The notes beneath the pieces are model-generated. The model had not been told where the DNA came from, did no database searches, and worked only from the letters and a program-made list of their open reading frames with translations. From Phycisphaerales bacterium (GTDB lineage: Bacteria > Planctomycetota > Phycisphaerae > Phycisphaerales > UBA1924), in assembly GCA_029260315.1 (NCBI GenBank), contig JAJDDM010000135.1:1-64000 (forward strand): DNA of 64,000 nucleotides, read 5' to 3'. Positions 1 through 10,147 of the stretch are shown piece by piece. How positions within the stretch are numbered: the stretch's first letter is position 1; each line of letters starts with the position of its first letter. Both the position numbers and the translations under genes were made by a program.

Positions 1-254
1 GAGGTGCCCAGCAGCGCCGCGGCCGCGGCCACGGCGATCAGCCCGCCGAGGGCCTGGACGTCCGGGCCGGCCTCGGCGGCCAGGGCCGGACCCGCGATCA
101 GGGTCAGCGCGAGGCCGTAGAGCCCGAGCAGGATCCAGCCCTGGAGCTTGGCGTACTTGGGCCCCAGCCCGGGCCGGTCGAGGACCAGCAGGGCAGCCAG
201 GAGTCCGAAGGACATCTGGACCAGGAACAGCAGCGAGACGTGAGCAAGGGGCAT
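1..254 (-). CDS. Small membrane protein, C-terminus beyond window edge
   Basis: Reading from ATG at complement 254: MPLAHVSLLFLVQMSFGLLAALLVLDRPGLGPKYAKLQGWILLGLYGLALTLIAGPALAAE..., hydrophobic segments, open to edge. Confidence 0.55.
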   Translation of the reverse strand, partial: MPLAHVSLLFLVQMSFGLLAALLVLDRPGLGPKYAKLQGWILLGLYGLALTLIAGPALAAEAGPDVQALGGLIAVAAAAALLGT

Positions 255-315
255 CGGGACCGCGCGGTGGGGCCGGCCGGCGGGGCGGCCACCCGGGGAC
301 GGGCGTGGGGCGCGT

Positions 316-495
316 CTACTTGTCGAAGATGTTGCGGTCCTTGGGGATGTGCTTCTCTTCGATCTCCTCGAAGCGCAGATCCGGGGCACCATCCCTGCGG
401 CGCTTGGCGTCGGCACCGTCGTGGGCGGGTGGCGAGATGGGCAGCTTGGGGCGCTCGAGCGGGTTCTCGGGCTGCGGATCGCGGTCCTGCGGCAT
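316..495 (-). CDS. Hypothetical 59-aa protein
   Basis: MPQDRDPQPENPLERPKLPISPPAHDGADAKRRRDGAPDLRFEEIEEKHIPKDRNIFDK; internal start of the 316..720 ORF. Confidence 0.35.
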   Translation of the reverse strand: MPQDRDPQPENPLERPKLPISPPAHDGADAKRRRDGAPDLRFEEIEEKHIPKDRNIFDK

Positions 496-811
496 GGTGC
501 ACTCCCTGGGGCGACGGTCCCCTTGATACCGCCCAGCCCGTCCTACGGGCAAGCCGGGGCCGGTGACGGACCCGGGGAGGGATGCAGCGTGGCCCGGGGT
601 CCTCTCCCGCCAGGCTCCGATCCACCGGACCCCGCCGGCACCCCGGGCCACGAAGTTGATTGTGAAGACACCACCCGCGGATGGAAGGCCGAGGCTTGTC
701 GTGCTGGAGCAGAATTGCACGTAGCTGGATCGCTACATACATACCGATGCGCATCTGTCACCGGTGCCGGCGGTGCGGAGGGTCCCGCAGCTCGGGGCGG
801 GTCGCGCTGCG

Positions 812-1528
812 TCAGCCGTCGATGCCGTGGTCCAGCGCAAAGCGGATCAGCTGCGCATTGTTCTCCACCTCGAGCTTGGTCAGCAGGCGGTGTCGGTAGG
901 TCGACACGGTGCTCTCGCTGACGATCATGTGCTCGGCGGCCTGCTGCAGGTTGAGGCCTCGCACCAGGCAGCGCAGCAGCTCGAATTCGCGCGCCGACAG
1001 CTTGGCCAGACCCACGCGCGACCCGCGCGGCTTGCGCAGGTGCTCGGCGACCGACTCGGCCAGGCGCGGCGTGATGTAGCTGGCCCCGCGGTGCACCACG
1101 CCGATGGCCTTGATCAGCTCCTCGGGTGCGTCGGACTTGACCAGGTACCCCGCGGCGCCGGCTTCGAGCGCCTTGAGCACGTAGTGGATGTTCTCGTGCA
1201 TGGTCAGGATCAGCACGCGAACGTCGGGATACTGCTCGTTGAGCTTGAGCGTGACCGCGGTGCCATCCAGGTCCGGCAGCGAGAAATCGAGCAGCAGCAC
1301 GTCGGGCTGGAGCTCGCCCACCAGGCGGATCGCGTCCTTGCCGCAGCCGGCCTGGCCGACGATCGCGATGCCCTCGCTTTCGTCCAGGATGCGCGCCATG
1401 CCCTCGCGGACCACGGGGTGGTCGTCGGCCAGGAGGACGCGTACACACTCGGGGGAGGTCATCGGGGGCAGGTCCGCCAGGGCCAGGTCGGTGGGACGGG
1501 CGGGGAGATAGGTCTCGTCAGGGTGCAT
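812..1528 (-). CDS. NarL/LuxR-family response regulator
   Basis: Receiver domain (VLLADDHPVVREGM, LLLDFSLPDLDG, YLVKSDAPEELIKAI) plus C-terminal LuxR HTH (LSAREFELLRCLVRGLNLQQAAEHMIVSESTVSTYRHRLLTKL). Confidence 0.95.
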   Translation of the reverse strand: MHPDETYLPARPTDLALADLPPMTSPECVRVLLADDHPVVREGMARILDESEGIAIVGQAGCGKDAIRLVGELQPDVLLLDFSLPDLDGTAVTLKLNEQYPDVRVLILTMHENIHYVLKALEAGAAGYLVKSDAPEELIKAIGVVHRGASYITPRLAESVAEHLRKPRGSRVGLAKLSAREFELLRCLVRGLNLQQAAEHMIVSESTVSTYRHRLLTKLEVENNAQLIRFALDHGIDG

Positions 1529-1529
1529 G

Positions 1530-4500
1530 TCAACTCCTTCCGTGTCCGGCGCTCGGCACGCTCTCGCTGACCGGCGTCCGGCTCGTGCCGGCTCGAGACA
1601 GCGGGATCGACACCGAGATCCGGGTTCCCTCCCCGACGCGGGAGGTCAGCTCGAAGTCTCCCCCGAGCTGGTCGACGCGCTCGCGCATCCCGATCAGGCC
1701 GAACTGACGGTCCGACGGGAGTGCGCCCGGTTCAAAACCGGCGCCGTCATCCTGGATCACCAGCGCGATGGTATCGGATTCGCATCGCAGTTGAAGGTCG
1801 AGACGGGTCGCCCCGGCGTGGCGGGAGACATTCGTCAGGGCCTCCTGCACGATGCGGTAGACGTGCACCGAGACGGGTTCGGGAACATGGTTGCGCACGA
1901 AATCGAGATCGGAGCTCACCTCCAGCCCCGAGCGCGTCTCGAAGTCGGAGAGCGCCGAGGCCAGGGCGACCTTCAGGCCCAACTCGTCGAGCACGCGCGG
2001 GCGCAAGAGGTGCGAGATCTCGCGCACACGCTCCAGGCTGCCGCGAGCCGCCTCCAGCGCCCGCTCGACGGCCTGGGTCTGTTTGTTGCCGTCCGCCGTG
2101 CGCTGGAACTGTTGCAGGTCCATGCAGATCGCGGTCAGCAGCTGGCCCAGATCGTCGTGCAGGTTGCGCGAGAGGTTGCGGCGCTCGTCCTCCTGGCTGG
2201 TCATCAACATGCGGTTGATGACGCGCAGGCGCGCGTTGAGGGCGGCCAGCTCGCGGCCGGTCTCGCGCCGCTCGACGGTGCGGTCGTACAGGATCAACGC
2301 CACGCCGAAGAGCAGGCCGAAGACCACCAGGAACGGCGGCCGCCAGGTGACGTCCAACTCGATCGGGTCGAGCACCACCCGCCGCGACGCGGGCTCGGAG
2401 ACGTTGCCGTAGCTGTCCACGGCACGAACCTCGATCTCGCGCTGCCCCGGCGACACGTGCGGGAAGACATGGTCGCGGCGATGCCCCTTGTCGATCCAAC
2501 GGCCGTCGTCCAGGCGGACCTCGAAGCGCAGGCCCTCCCTGGGCGTCGCCTCCCAGGCATCCTCGCCGTCCCAGAAGACGTGGACCGAGCTGCCGCTGGG
2601 AGTCGTGCTCGTCGGGCGGCTGGTGATGCGTGGGGGCGTGGTGTCGTCAGGGTGCAGGTGCACGAGGCCGCCGCCCTGACTCCCGAGCCAGAGGCCGTCT
2701 TCTCCGTCGGCGAGCAGCGGCCAGAAGCTGGGCACCAACGGGCCCTCGTGTCGCCCGTTGGCGACGGTCAGGCAGCGCCCGTCGTCGACCAGGCCCAGCC
2801 CGAAGTCGGACGCGAACCAGAGCCGGCCCGCAGGGTCGAAGCTGAGGTCGGCCGCGGCGGCGCCTTCCCAACCCGAGCCGTGGAGGTACTCCCACTCCCC
2901 ATCGGGGTGGCGACGCAGCACGCCCGGATCGCTCGGACCACGCCCGCACCACAGCGTGCCGTCGGGTGCGAACGCCAGGCAGAAGATGCGCTGCACGCCC
3001 ATCCCGACCTGATCGAGCGGGATCCAGCGGTCACCTTCCAGTCGCGCGACACCGGCCCACGTCGCGACGTGCGGCGTGCCTTCGGCGTCGAAGGCGACGT
3101 CGTAGCAGCGGTCGTGCGGTAGACCGTCGGCAGTCGTCCAGCGTTTCCACCGCCCCTCGGACAGGCGCGCCAGGCCGGCTCGCCCGGCTTGCCCGGCCTG
3201 CCCGGCCTGCCCGGCGCGCCCGACCTGCCCGCGTGGCCCGAGCAGCGGGAACCACAGCGCCCCGTCGGCATCCTCGATCACGGCGTGGGCCGACGATCGA
3301 CCGGGCCCGCGCTCGTCCTGATGTGTCGTCCAGCGTGTGCCGTCGTAGCTGAGCACGCCGTCGAGGTGCGAACCACTCACGACCCACAGGCGGCCTTCGG
3401 GATCTTCGTGCACGCCGGTGATCTGCTCGAGTTCCGGGCCGTCCTCGCCCGCCCGCGTGAACACCTCGACGAAGCCCTGCCCGTCCCAGCGCGCGATGCC
3501 GTGGTGCGTGCCGATCCAGAGGCCGCCGTCCCGCGCGGGCGCCAGCGCGTTGATCGCGCCGCTGACGCCCACCGAACCGGGGTCGTGGATCGCCCAGCGC
3601 TCGCTGGCCAGGTCGCACACCGTCAGTTGTCCCGAGTGCGAGAGCAGGCCCAGCCGCGAGCCGGCCAGGACCACGCAGCGCAGGGCGCCCTCGAAGGGCA
3701 GCGCCTGGCGCGGGACCTCGACGTGTTGCTCGCGGACCACTCTCAGGCCGGACTCCCGCATGCCCACGAGCAGCCGTCCGTTGCCCACCGCCAGCGCACC
3801 CGCCACGATGTCCGCGTTGTCGTCGTCGCCGTGCAGGGTCTGGAGCGCGCGCCCGTCCCAATGGAGACCCGGGTGGCGCCGTCCGAACGAGCGTTGCAGG
3901 AAGGTGACGCGGTCACCGTCGGTCACCACGTAGGGGAAGACGCGGGGCTCGGCGTCGCCGATGTCGTCCGGCAGTGCGAGCGCCAGCCAGTCGGACCCGG
4001 GCGGCTTGCGCCAGAGACCGAGATCCGTGGACGCGAACAGGGTGCCGTCGGGGGTGCGCCCCAGGCCGGGCGTGCGCGTCACACCCGGTGGGGCCTCGGC
4101 GACGAGCGACAGGCTCCCGGCAACGACCCCATAGACCCTGCCGTCGACGGCGATCAGCGGCCCGTCCGACCCGTCCACCAGACGGCTGAGACGGTCCGGG
4201 TGATCGACGCGCGCCAGGGTCTTGAGGGTGTCCGGACCGGCGATCAACACGGAGTGGGACGTCACGGCCAGCAGTCGGTCGTCGGCGATCTCGGTGACCG
4301 CCTGCACGTCCAGCGTGGTCCAGCCGGCGCTGGCCGTGGTCCAGCCCGCGCTGCCGTAGCGCCCGAAGCCACCGTCCCAGAGCACGAGCAGGTCACCACC
4401 CTCGAGGGCGAAGACCCGCTCCAGTGGGACCTGCAGCGGTCGCGCCGGTCCTGGCAGGACGCGCCAGCGCCAGCGTTGGCCCAGACGGGCGGCCCAGTCC

Positions 4501-4589
4501 TCGTCGCCCCGCGGATCCGGTTCGTCGCCAGCGTGCCCGCCTGGAGCGCTGGCCGCGAACACGGACAGGAGCAGGCCGAGCAGCACCAT
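1530..4589 (-). CDS. Two-component-regulator-propeller sensor histidine kinase (Y_Y_Y, HisKA_3, HATPase)
   Basis: Propeller repeats, Y_Y_Y-like segment, DERRNLSRNLHDDLGQLLTAI (HisKA_3) and IVQEALTNVSRHAGAT...DDGAGF...GLIGMRERVDQLGG; adjacent to the response regulator. Confidence 0.93.
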   Translation of the reverse strand: MVLLGLLLSVFAASAPGGHAGDEPDPRGDEDWAARLGQRWRWRVLPGPARPLQVPLERVFALEGGDLLVLWDGGFGRYGSAGWTTASAGWTTLDVQAVTEIADDRLLAVTSHSVLIAGPDTLKTLARVDHPDRLSRLVDGSDGPLIAVDGRVYGVVAGSLSLVAEAPPGVTRTPGLGRTPDGTLFASTDLGLWRKPPGSDWLALALPDDIGDAEPRVFPYVVTDGDRVTFLQRSFGRRHPGLHWDGRALQTLHGDDDNADIVAGALAVGNGRLLVGMRESGLRVVREQHVEVPRQALPFEGALRCVVLAGSRLGLLSHSGQLTVCDLASERWAIHDPGSVGVSGAINALAPARDGGLWIGTHHGIARWDGQGFVEVFTRAGEDGPELEQITGVHEDPEGRLWVVSGSHLDGVLSYDGTRWTTHQDERGPGRSSAHAVIEDADGALWFPLLGPRGQVGRAGQAGQAGQAGRAGLARLSEGRWKRWTTADGLPHDRCYDVAFDAEGTPHVATWAGVARLEGDRWIPLDQVGMGVQRIFCLAFAPDGTLWCGRGPSDPGVLRRHPDGEWEYLHGSGWEGAAAADLSFDPAGRLWFASDFGLGLVDDGRCLTVANGRHEGPLVPSFWPLLADGEDGLWLGSQGGGLVHLHPDDTTPPRITSRPTSTTPSGSSVHVFWDGEDAWEATPREGLRFEVRLDDGRWIDKGHRRDHVFPHVSPGQREIEVRAVDSYGNVSEPASRRVVLDPIELDVTWRPPFLVVFGLLFGVALILYDRTVERRETGRELAALNARLRVINRMLMTSQEDERRNLSRNLHDDLGQLLTAICMDLQQFQRTADGNKQTQAVERALEAARGSLERVREISHLLRPRVLDELGLKVALASALSDFETRSGLEVSSDLDFVRNHVPEPVSVHVYRIVQEALTNVSRHAGATRLDLQLRCESDTIALVIQDDGAGFEPGALPSDRQFGLIGMRERVDQLGGDFELTSRVGEGTRISVSIPLSRAGTSRTPVSESVPSAGHGRS

Positions 4590-4790
4590 GGCGCGCAGCC
4601 GGAAGGCCCCACGCGGGAAGACGGCCCACGTGCGCCGTGAGCCTGACAGGCGTACCGATGCCTCGCTCGTGACCTCGACCTCCCGATGCCCGCCCTCGGC
4701 CCGATCGTATCACGCGGGTCGCATCCACCCGTGCCAGGGCGGGGGCAGGTCCCGTGGGGCCCGGCGCGATGGAGGCCTGTGGGCGGCCTG

Positions 4791-6146
4791 CTAGCGGAGC
4801 AAGGCTGCGAGGTCGATCACGGTGGCCGTGCCGCGCTTGCGGCTGCGCGTGCCGAAGTCGTCGCCGCCGATGATCACGTCCGGATCGCCGTCGCCGTCGA
4901 CATCGCCGGCGGCCGCCACCGCGATGCCGAGGCGCTCGCCCGCGAGAGCGCCGTGAAGCGTGGCCAGGACCGAGCCGTCCGCGCCCGAGATGACGGTGAC
5001 CGAGCCCGCGCCGATCGCCGCCGAGTCGTCCGTCGGCTGGCCCACGAGCAGGTCGCCATGGCCGTCGTCGTCGATGTCGCCGGCGTCCGCGAGGAAGGCC
5101 GCCGGGCGGGGCAGGTCGAGGAGTGGCTCACCGGTGGCGCCGGAGTAGACCTTCACGCCGGTGAACTCGGCCATCGAGCGGTAGAGGTCCAGAGTGCCGG
5201 AACCCACGGCGACATCGTCGATGCCGTCGCCGTCCACGTCGCCGAGACCGGCCACGGTGCCCCCGAAGTTGCTCTTCGCGCGCGCGCCTTGGAAGCCGTG
5301 CAGGACCTCGCGGGTCGCGCCGTTGAAGACGCGCACGTAGCCGACGCCGGCGTTGCGGGACTGGTCGGCGCCCACCATGAACTCGTCGATGCCGTCGCCG
5401 TCCAGGTCTCCGGTACGAGCCAAGGACACGCCGAAGCGGTCGCCGTCGGCCTGCCCGCGCAGGGTGGCCAGCTCATGACCGTCGGTGCCCGAGACCAGGC
5501 GCACGAAGTTGCCCGACGGCGCGCCCACGGCCAGGTCGGGCACGCCGTCGCCGTCGAGGTCATCGAGACCGACCGCCGTGCGACCGAGCTCATCGCCGCG
5601 ATCGTCGCCGTGCATGGCGAACAGGACCGAGCCGTCGTGACCGCTGAAGGCCCAGGCGCTGCCGGCGCCCTTGATCTTCGTCGGGTCATCGGCGTGAGCG
5701 CCCACGAGCAGGTCGCCGTGGCCGTCCCCGTCGAGGTCCCCGGCGCCGGCCACCGAGGAGCCGAAGCGCGCCGCGCCCGCGGCCGGGCTGACCAGCTCGA
5801 GCAGGACCCGCCCCGAGCGACCCGAGTACACGACCGCACGCCCGGTCGCGGCGTGTTGGTAGGGCGCGCCGACGATCACGTCGTCGCAGCCGTCGCCGTC
5901 GACGTCGCCGGCACCCGCGACCGCGTCGCCGAAGTGGGCGCCGTAGGCGTCACCGGAGAAGGCGTGCAGTCGCCAACCGTGGTCGACGTCCGCCACGGAC
6001 GTGGTGACCGCGGTGCTGGGGAGCGGGGCGGGGCCCTTGGTGGTGCCGTCGCCGGCGAGAGTGGGTGCCGTCAGGAGGCAACCGAGCGCGAAGGGAGCGG
6101 TGAGTGCCGCGATGCGGCCGGCACGGGAACGCGTCTGGTTCTGCAT
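4791..6146 (-). CDS. Secreted FG-GAP repeat (integrin-alpha-like propeller) protein
   Basis: Repeated GDVDGDGxDDVxVGAP motifs; signal peptide if start is MQNQTRSRAGRIAALTAPFALGCLLTAPTLA. Confidence 0.9.
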   Translation of the reverse strand: MQNQTRSRAGRIAALTAPFALGCLLTAPTLAGDGTTKGPAPLPSTAVTTSVADVDHGWRLHAFSGDAYGAHFGDAVAGAGDVDGDGCDDVIVGAPYQHAATGRAVVYSGRSGRVLLELVSPAAGAARFGSSVAGAGDLDGDGHGDLLVGAHADDPTKIKGAGSAWAFSGHDGSVLFAMHGDDRGDELGRTAVGLDDLDGDGVPDLAVGAPSGNFVRLVSGTDGHELATLRGQADGDRFGVSLARTGDLDGDGIDEFMVGADQSRNAGVGYVRVFNGATREVLHGFQGARAKSNFGGTVAGLGDVDGDGIDDVAVGSGTLDLYRSMAEFTGVKVYSGATGEPLLDLPRPAAFLADAGDIDDDGHGDLLVGQPTDDSAAIGAGSVTVISGADGSVLATLHGALAGERLGIAVAAAGDVDGDGDPDVIIGGDDFGTRSRKRGTATVIDLAALLR

Positions 6147-6490
6147 GTGTGGTGTCCCTCGGTCCTGGCCAAGTGGGTGCGTCTGCCCGCGCTGTCTGCT
6201 GCCCGTCCTGGTGCGCGTCGCTGCCAAGGCTCGCCTGTCCGCCGGTCGAGCGCGACACCCATCGGCTCCGGTACGTCCGAACCTACCCGTCGTGTTCGAA
6301 CCGCGGCAGGGCTGTCACCGAGCCGCCACGCCTCGCCATACGGTGGTCACGACCGAGTGAGCGGTGGGTCGGCGGCGGGCGAAGCCCCAGCCCGGTGGCG
6401 GGACCGCGGCGTGCGTTTCGCCCTCGATCGTCGGAGCAGGCGTATGCTCGATTCCGGCAGGGGTCTGGGCGTGGGAGCCGGGAGTCCATC

Positions 6491-7729
6491 ATGTCGAATC
6501 GTGCTCGTCCGGCCGGTTGGGTCGGTCTTTCCATCGTGGCTCTGGGAGGAGTGCTCGCTCCGGCCGCGGCGGGCGCGGTGCCCGTCGTGGACCCGGCCGG
6601 GGCCCCCGGCGCCGATCACACCGACTTCGGGCTCGCCGTCGAGGCGGCCGCCGAGGGCGACGTGCTCCTGCTCCGACCCGGCGTCCACGACGCGGCGGCG
6701 AGCGAGCGGGTCATCATCGACGGGAAGTCACTCGTCGTCGTGGCCGAGGTCCAGGGGCCCGACGCGATCCTCGACTTCGGGCTCGTGGTGCGGAACCTGG
6801 GCGCGGGTCAGTCGTTCGTTGCGCGGGGCGTGAGCTTCACCGGCGCCGCGGCCGTCTCCTTCGGCCAGTACCAGGTCGAGGTCACCGACAACGTCGGGCC
6901 GGTCTGGTTCGAGGACTGCATCTTCGACGACGCGGGGACGATCGCGAGCGCCGGACCGCTCCACGTCCTGCGCAGCGCCGCGGTGACGTTCCACCGCTGC
7001 AGCCTCGGCGGCGCGCGCGGCACGCCGTTGCGGTCCACCGACTCCGAGGTCCACCTGTACGAGACCGACCTGATCGGTTTCGACGGACCGCCGGACACCA
7101 AGTTCGGCGCGTCGGGCGGGGACGCGGCGGTGATCAGCGGCGGCGAACTCTTCGCCCAGGGTTCGCTGTTCCAGGGCGGGGACGGCGGCCTGAGTCCATT
7201 CAGCTCGTACTCGGGGGATGGCGGGGATTGCCTGGCGCTGCTCGAGGATCCCGTCGTGCGTCACCTCGACTGTGCGTTCGAGCCGGGACTCGCGCCCCTC
7301 GCGGGTGTGTCCTCGGGACTCGACGGCGTGGTGTTCCACGACTTCGATGGTGGCGCGGTGATCGAGGCGTGGCCCGGCAGCTCGTGGTTCTTCGTGGCGT
7401 CGACGCCGGTGCGCGAGGGCGACCTGCTCGATGTCACGGTCCAGGGGCCGCCCAGCCACGTGTTCTTCCTGACCTGGTCGCTCGCTCCCGGCGCGACGCT
7501 GCTGCCGGGCAAGGGCATTTCCGTCGCCGTGTCGCTGCCGTTCTTCTTCCTGCCCATCGCCGCCCTGCCGCCGAGCGGGGCGTTGGCGTTCCCGTTCGTG
7601 GTGCCCGAACTCGGTCCGGCGTTCGAGGCGCTCGTGGTCCACATGCAGGCGGGTTTCAGCGGGCCGAAGGGCGAACTGGCGACGACGGGCGGGACGGCGA
7701 TCGTGTTGCTGGATGCCGCGGTGCCGTAG
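6491..7729 (+). CDS. Secreted right-handed beta-helix/pectin-lyase-fold-like protein
   Basis: Signal peptide MSNRARPAGWVGLSIVALGGVLAPAAAGA followed by parallel-beta-helix-type repeats. Confidence 0.8.
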   Translation: MSNRARPAGWVGLSIVALGGVLAPAAAGAVPVVDPAGAPGADHTDFGLAVEAAAEGDVLLLRPGVHDAAASERVIIDGKSLVVVAEVQGPDAILDFGLVVRNLGAGQSFVARGVSFTGAAAVSFGQYQVEVTDNVGPVWFEDCIFDDAGTIASAGPLHVLRSAAVTFHRCSLGGARGTPLRSTDSEVHLYETDLIGFDGPPDTKFGASGGDAAVISGGELFAQGSLFQGGDGGLSPFSSYSGDGGDCLALLEDPVVRHLDCAFEPGLAPLAGVSSGLDGVVFHDFDGGAVIEAWPGSSWFFVASTPVREGDLLDVTVQGPPSHVFFLTWSLAPGATLLPGKGISVAVSLPFFFLPIAALPPSGALAFPFVVPELGPAFEALVVHMQAGFSGPKGELATTGGTAIVLLDAAVP

Positions 7730-7809
7730 TCGGGCGACCGCAGGTCCCGCCCGCCGCGCGGGTGCCGCGTTGCGTGTGCCTGGCCGCGTGTGCCTGGCCA
7801 CGTGTGCCG

Positions 7810-10128
7810 TCAGGCCGGCACGAGCAGCCCGCTGTCCACGGCCCGGGCGAGGACTTCGAAGGCCGCGCCGCGGTGCTCGCTGCCGAAGCTGTCGAGCGCC
7901 GCCTCGACGCTGTCGTCGGACGCCGCGCGGAAGAGTCGCGCCGCGTCCTCGCCGACCTCGAAGGTGCGGTGCTCGTCGCCGAGGAAGACGACCCAGCTCG
8001 CCTCGGCGTCGATCGGCGTGGCGTCGGCGCGGGCGTGGGATTCGCTGCGTGCCACGCCCCCGAGAGGCGTCGGGTCGCTCCACACGCGGTCGAGACGGTT
8101 GCGCACCTCGGCGTAGGGGAAGGCCAGGCGCGTGAGCGTGGCGTCGTCGCGCAGCGCCAGGCGCTGCGGAAAATCCTCGCGGCGACGCACGTGGTCGCGC
8201 GGGCCCGACAGGCGCGTCGGCGGCTGGTCGCGCCGGAAGACGTCGATCCCGAACCGGCACAGGTACAGGAAGATGTGGCTCTTGTAGCGGTAGTAGAGGA
8301 AGTTGTCGCCGCGCAGCGCCGGGAGCGCCTCGGTGGCCGCCCCGAGCACGTCGTTGAAGGCGCCCTTGACCTCCTCGCGCGACATGCCGGACGCGGACTC
8401 GCACTCGAGGTAGCGCGCCAGGTCGTTCACGGGCGCCTCGCCCGGCGCCAGCGCGCGCGGGTCGTCGATCACGCGCGCGATGCCGAACTTCGCCGGGTCG
8501 CGATACATCGGCGAGACCATGTCGAGGTTGAAGATCTGCAGCGAGATCTCGCCGATCCAGTCGCTGTTGCGCACGATGAACTGGCGCGTGAGGTCGGCTT
8601 CCTCGCGCGTCTCGGTGGGGAGCCCGACCATGGTGTAGAGCGTGGCCGAGATGCCCGCCTCGTGCGTCCAGCGCACGACGCGTTGGGCCTCGACGAGGTC
8701 GGTGCCCTTCTCGACCAGGTCGAGCACGCGCTGGCTGCCCGACTCGAAGCCGTACATCAGCTTGCGGCAGCCGGCGCGGTGCAGCGCCGCCAGGCTCTCG
8801 GGGTTGAACATGCGCTCTTCCATGCGCGCGTCACACCACCAGGCGACGTCCAGGCCGGCGCGCTCGAAGGCGTCCGGGATCCGCTTCGCCATGAGCGGCG
8901 GCAGGTCGTCCATGATGAAGTAGAAGTACCTGGTGCCGTGGCGCTCGACCAGGGTCTGCAGGTCTTCGACCAGGCGCTCCACGCTGCGCTCGCGGTAGGT
9001 CGGGCCGATGGCGGTGTAGAGCGTGCAGAAGCCACACTTCTCGTAGTAGCAGCCGCGCGTCGGCGCCACGGGCAGGACCAGCTCGCCGGACAGGTAGCGG
9101 TCGAGCGGCAGGTCGCTGAAGTCCGGCGTGGGCAGGTCGTCGATGGGCATCGGCAGCAGCTCGCCGTTGGTGACGACGGTGCCGGTGGCGTCGCGATACA
9201 CGACGTTGCTCACGCCGGAGAGGTCGGGCGTGCCGCGGGCGGCGCCGATCGCGGTCGGACCGAGGTCCGCGTCGCCCTCGCGCCGCACGCCCCCCGCCGC
9301 CGCGACGGCCTGGGCCAGCTCGAGGATCGGGCGCTCGCCTTCGTAGACGACGATGCTGTCGCAGCGGTCGAACAGCGGACCCGCGTGTGCCAACCGGTTG
9401 CCCACGTAGGCGAGCATGCCGCCGCCGAGCGTGATGTGGATCCCGGGCCAGCGCGCCTTCACCATCGACGCGAGCGTCAGCGCCGGCACGAGCTGGCTGC
9501 CGTAGGTGACCGAGATCCCGAGCACGTCGGGCATCTCCGCCTCGATGCGCGGCAGCGCGCGCTGCTCGAAGAACTCCCGGAACATGTTCCCGTCGACGTC
9601 ATCCACGCCGGCGAAGAGTTCCGCGCTGCTGTCGATGCTCGTGCGCTGCGTGTAGTTGTGCGCCGTGAACAACGAGGGCTGGTACTCGGTCGAGAGCAGC
9701 TTCAGGCCGGCCTCGAAGGTGCGCATGGCCCAGAGGTACTTCGCCCTGTCGTAGAAGGCCTCGGCGTCACGGATCGTGTCCTTGGCCTCGTCCATGTGCG
9801 TGGCGAGATAGGGGCCCGAGGCCAGCGCGTCAGCGTGGAGCCGATAGCGGTCGAGGTCTTCGGGAGCCAGGGCGGCGCCGCGCTCGAGGCCCGCTTCGGC
9901 CGCGCGCTCGGCGATGCGCTCCACCGACAGCGCGAGGCGCTCGTCGCTGATCAACTCGTCGTAGGCCTGCAGGTTCAAGTCCCAGACGGTGGCGCCCGGA
10001 AACCCGTGTTGCGCGAGGAAGGCCTTGAGCGAGGGCAGCGCGAGGTACGGCTGCGTCGGGTGCCCCTGCGGTGGGAAGACCAGCAGGACGCGAAGGTCGT
10101 CGGGGTGGCGCGCGGTGTCGGTCGTCAT
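7810..10128 (-). CDS. B12-binding domain radical SAM protein with short C-terminal winged-helix/PqqD-like tail
   Basis: LRVLLVFPPQGHPTQPYLALPSLKAFL N-terminus; TRGCYYEKCGFCTLY cluster motif; MYGFESGSQRVLDLVEKGT. Confidence 0.88.
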   Translation of the reverse strand: MTTDTARHPDDLRVLLVFPPQGHPTQPYLALPSLKAFLAQHGFPGATVWDLNLQAYDELISDERLALSVERIAERAAEAGLERGAALAPEDLDRYRLHADALASGPYLATHMDEAKDTIRDAEAFYDRAKYLWAMRTFEAGLKLLSTEYQPSLFTAHNYTQRTSIDSSAELFAGVDDVDGNMFREFFEQRALPRIEAEMPDVLGISVTYGSQLVPALTLASMVKARWPGIHITLGGGMLAYVGNRLAHAGPLFDRCDSIVVYEGERPILELAQAVAAAGGVRREGDADLGPTAIGAARGTPDLSGVSNVVYRDATGTVVTNGELLPMPIDDLPTPDFSDLPLDRYLSGELVLPVAPTRGCYYEKCGFCTLYTAIGPTYRERSVERLVEDLQTLVERHGTRYFYFIMDDLPPLMAKRIPDAFERAGLDVAWWCDARMEERMFNPESLAALHRAGCRKLMYGFESGSQRVLDLVEKGTDLVEAQRVVRWTHEAGISATLYTMVGLPTETREEADLTRQFIVRNSDWIGEISLQIFNLDMVSPMYRDPAKFGIARVIDDPRALAPGEAPVNDLARYLECESASGMSREEVKGAFNDVLGAATEALPALRGDNFLYYRYKSHIFLYLCRFGIDVFRRDQPPTRLSGPRDHVRRREDFPQRLALRDDATLTRLAFPYAEVRNRLDRVWSDPTPLGGVARSESHARADATPIDAEASWVVFLGDEHRTFEVGEDAARLFRAASDDSVEAALDSFGSEHRGAAFEVLARAVDSGLLVPA

Positions 10129-10147
10129 CGGGAGTCCGGGCTCGGGG

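Noticed and set aside
1527-3122. Long + strand ORF (531 aa) and similar antisense ORFs at 3189-4640, 4686-6833, 6364-10344, 9989-12259
   Set aside because: Antisense to well-supported kinase, FG-GAP and radical SAM genes; GC-rich codon shadow products with no domain logic.
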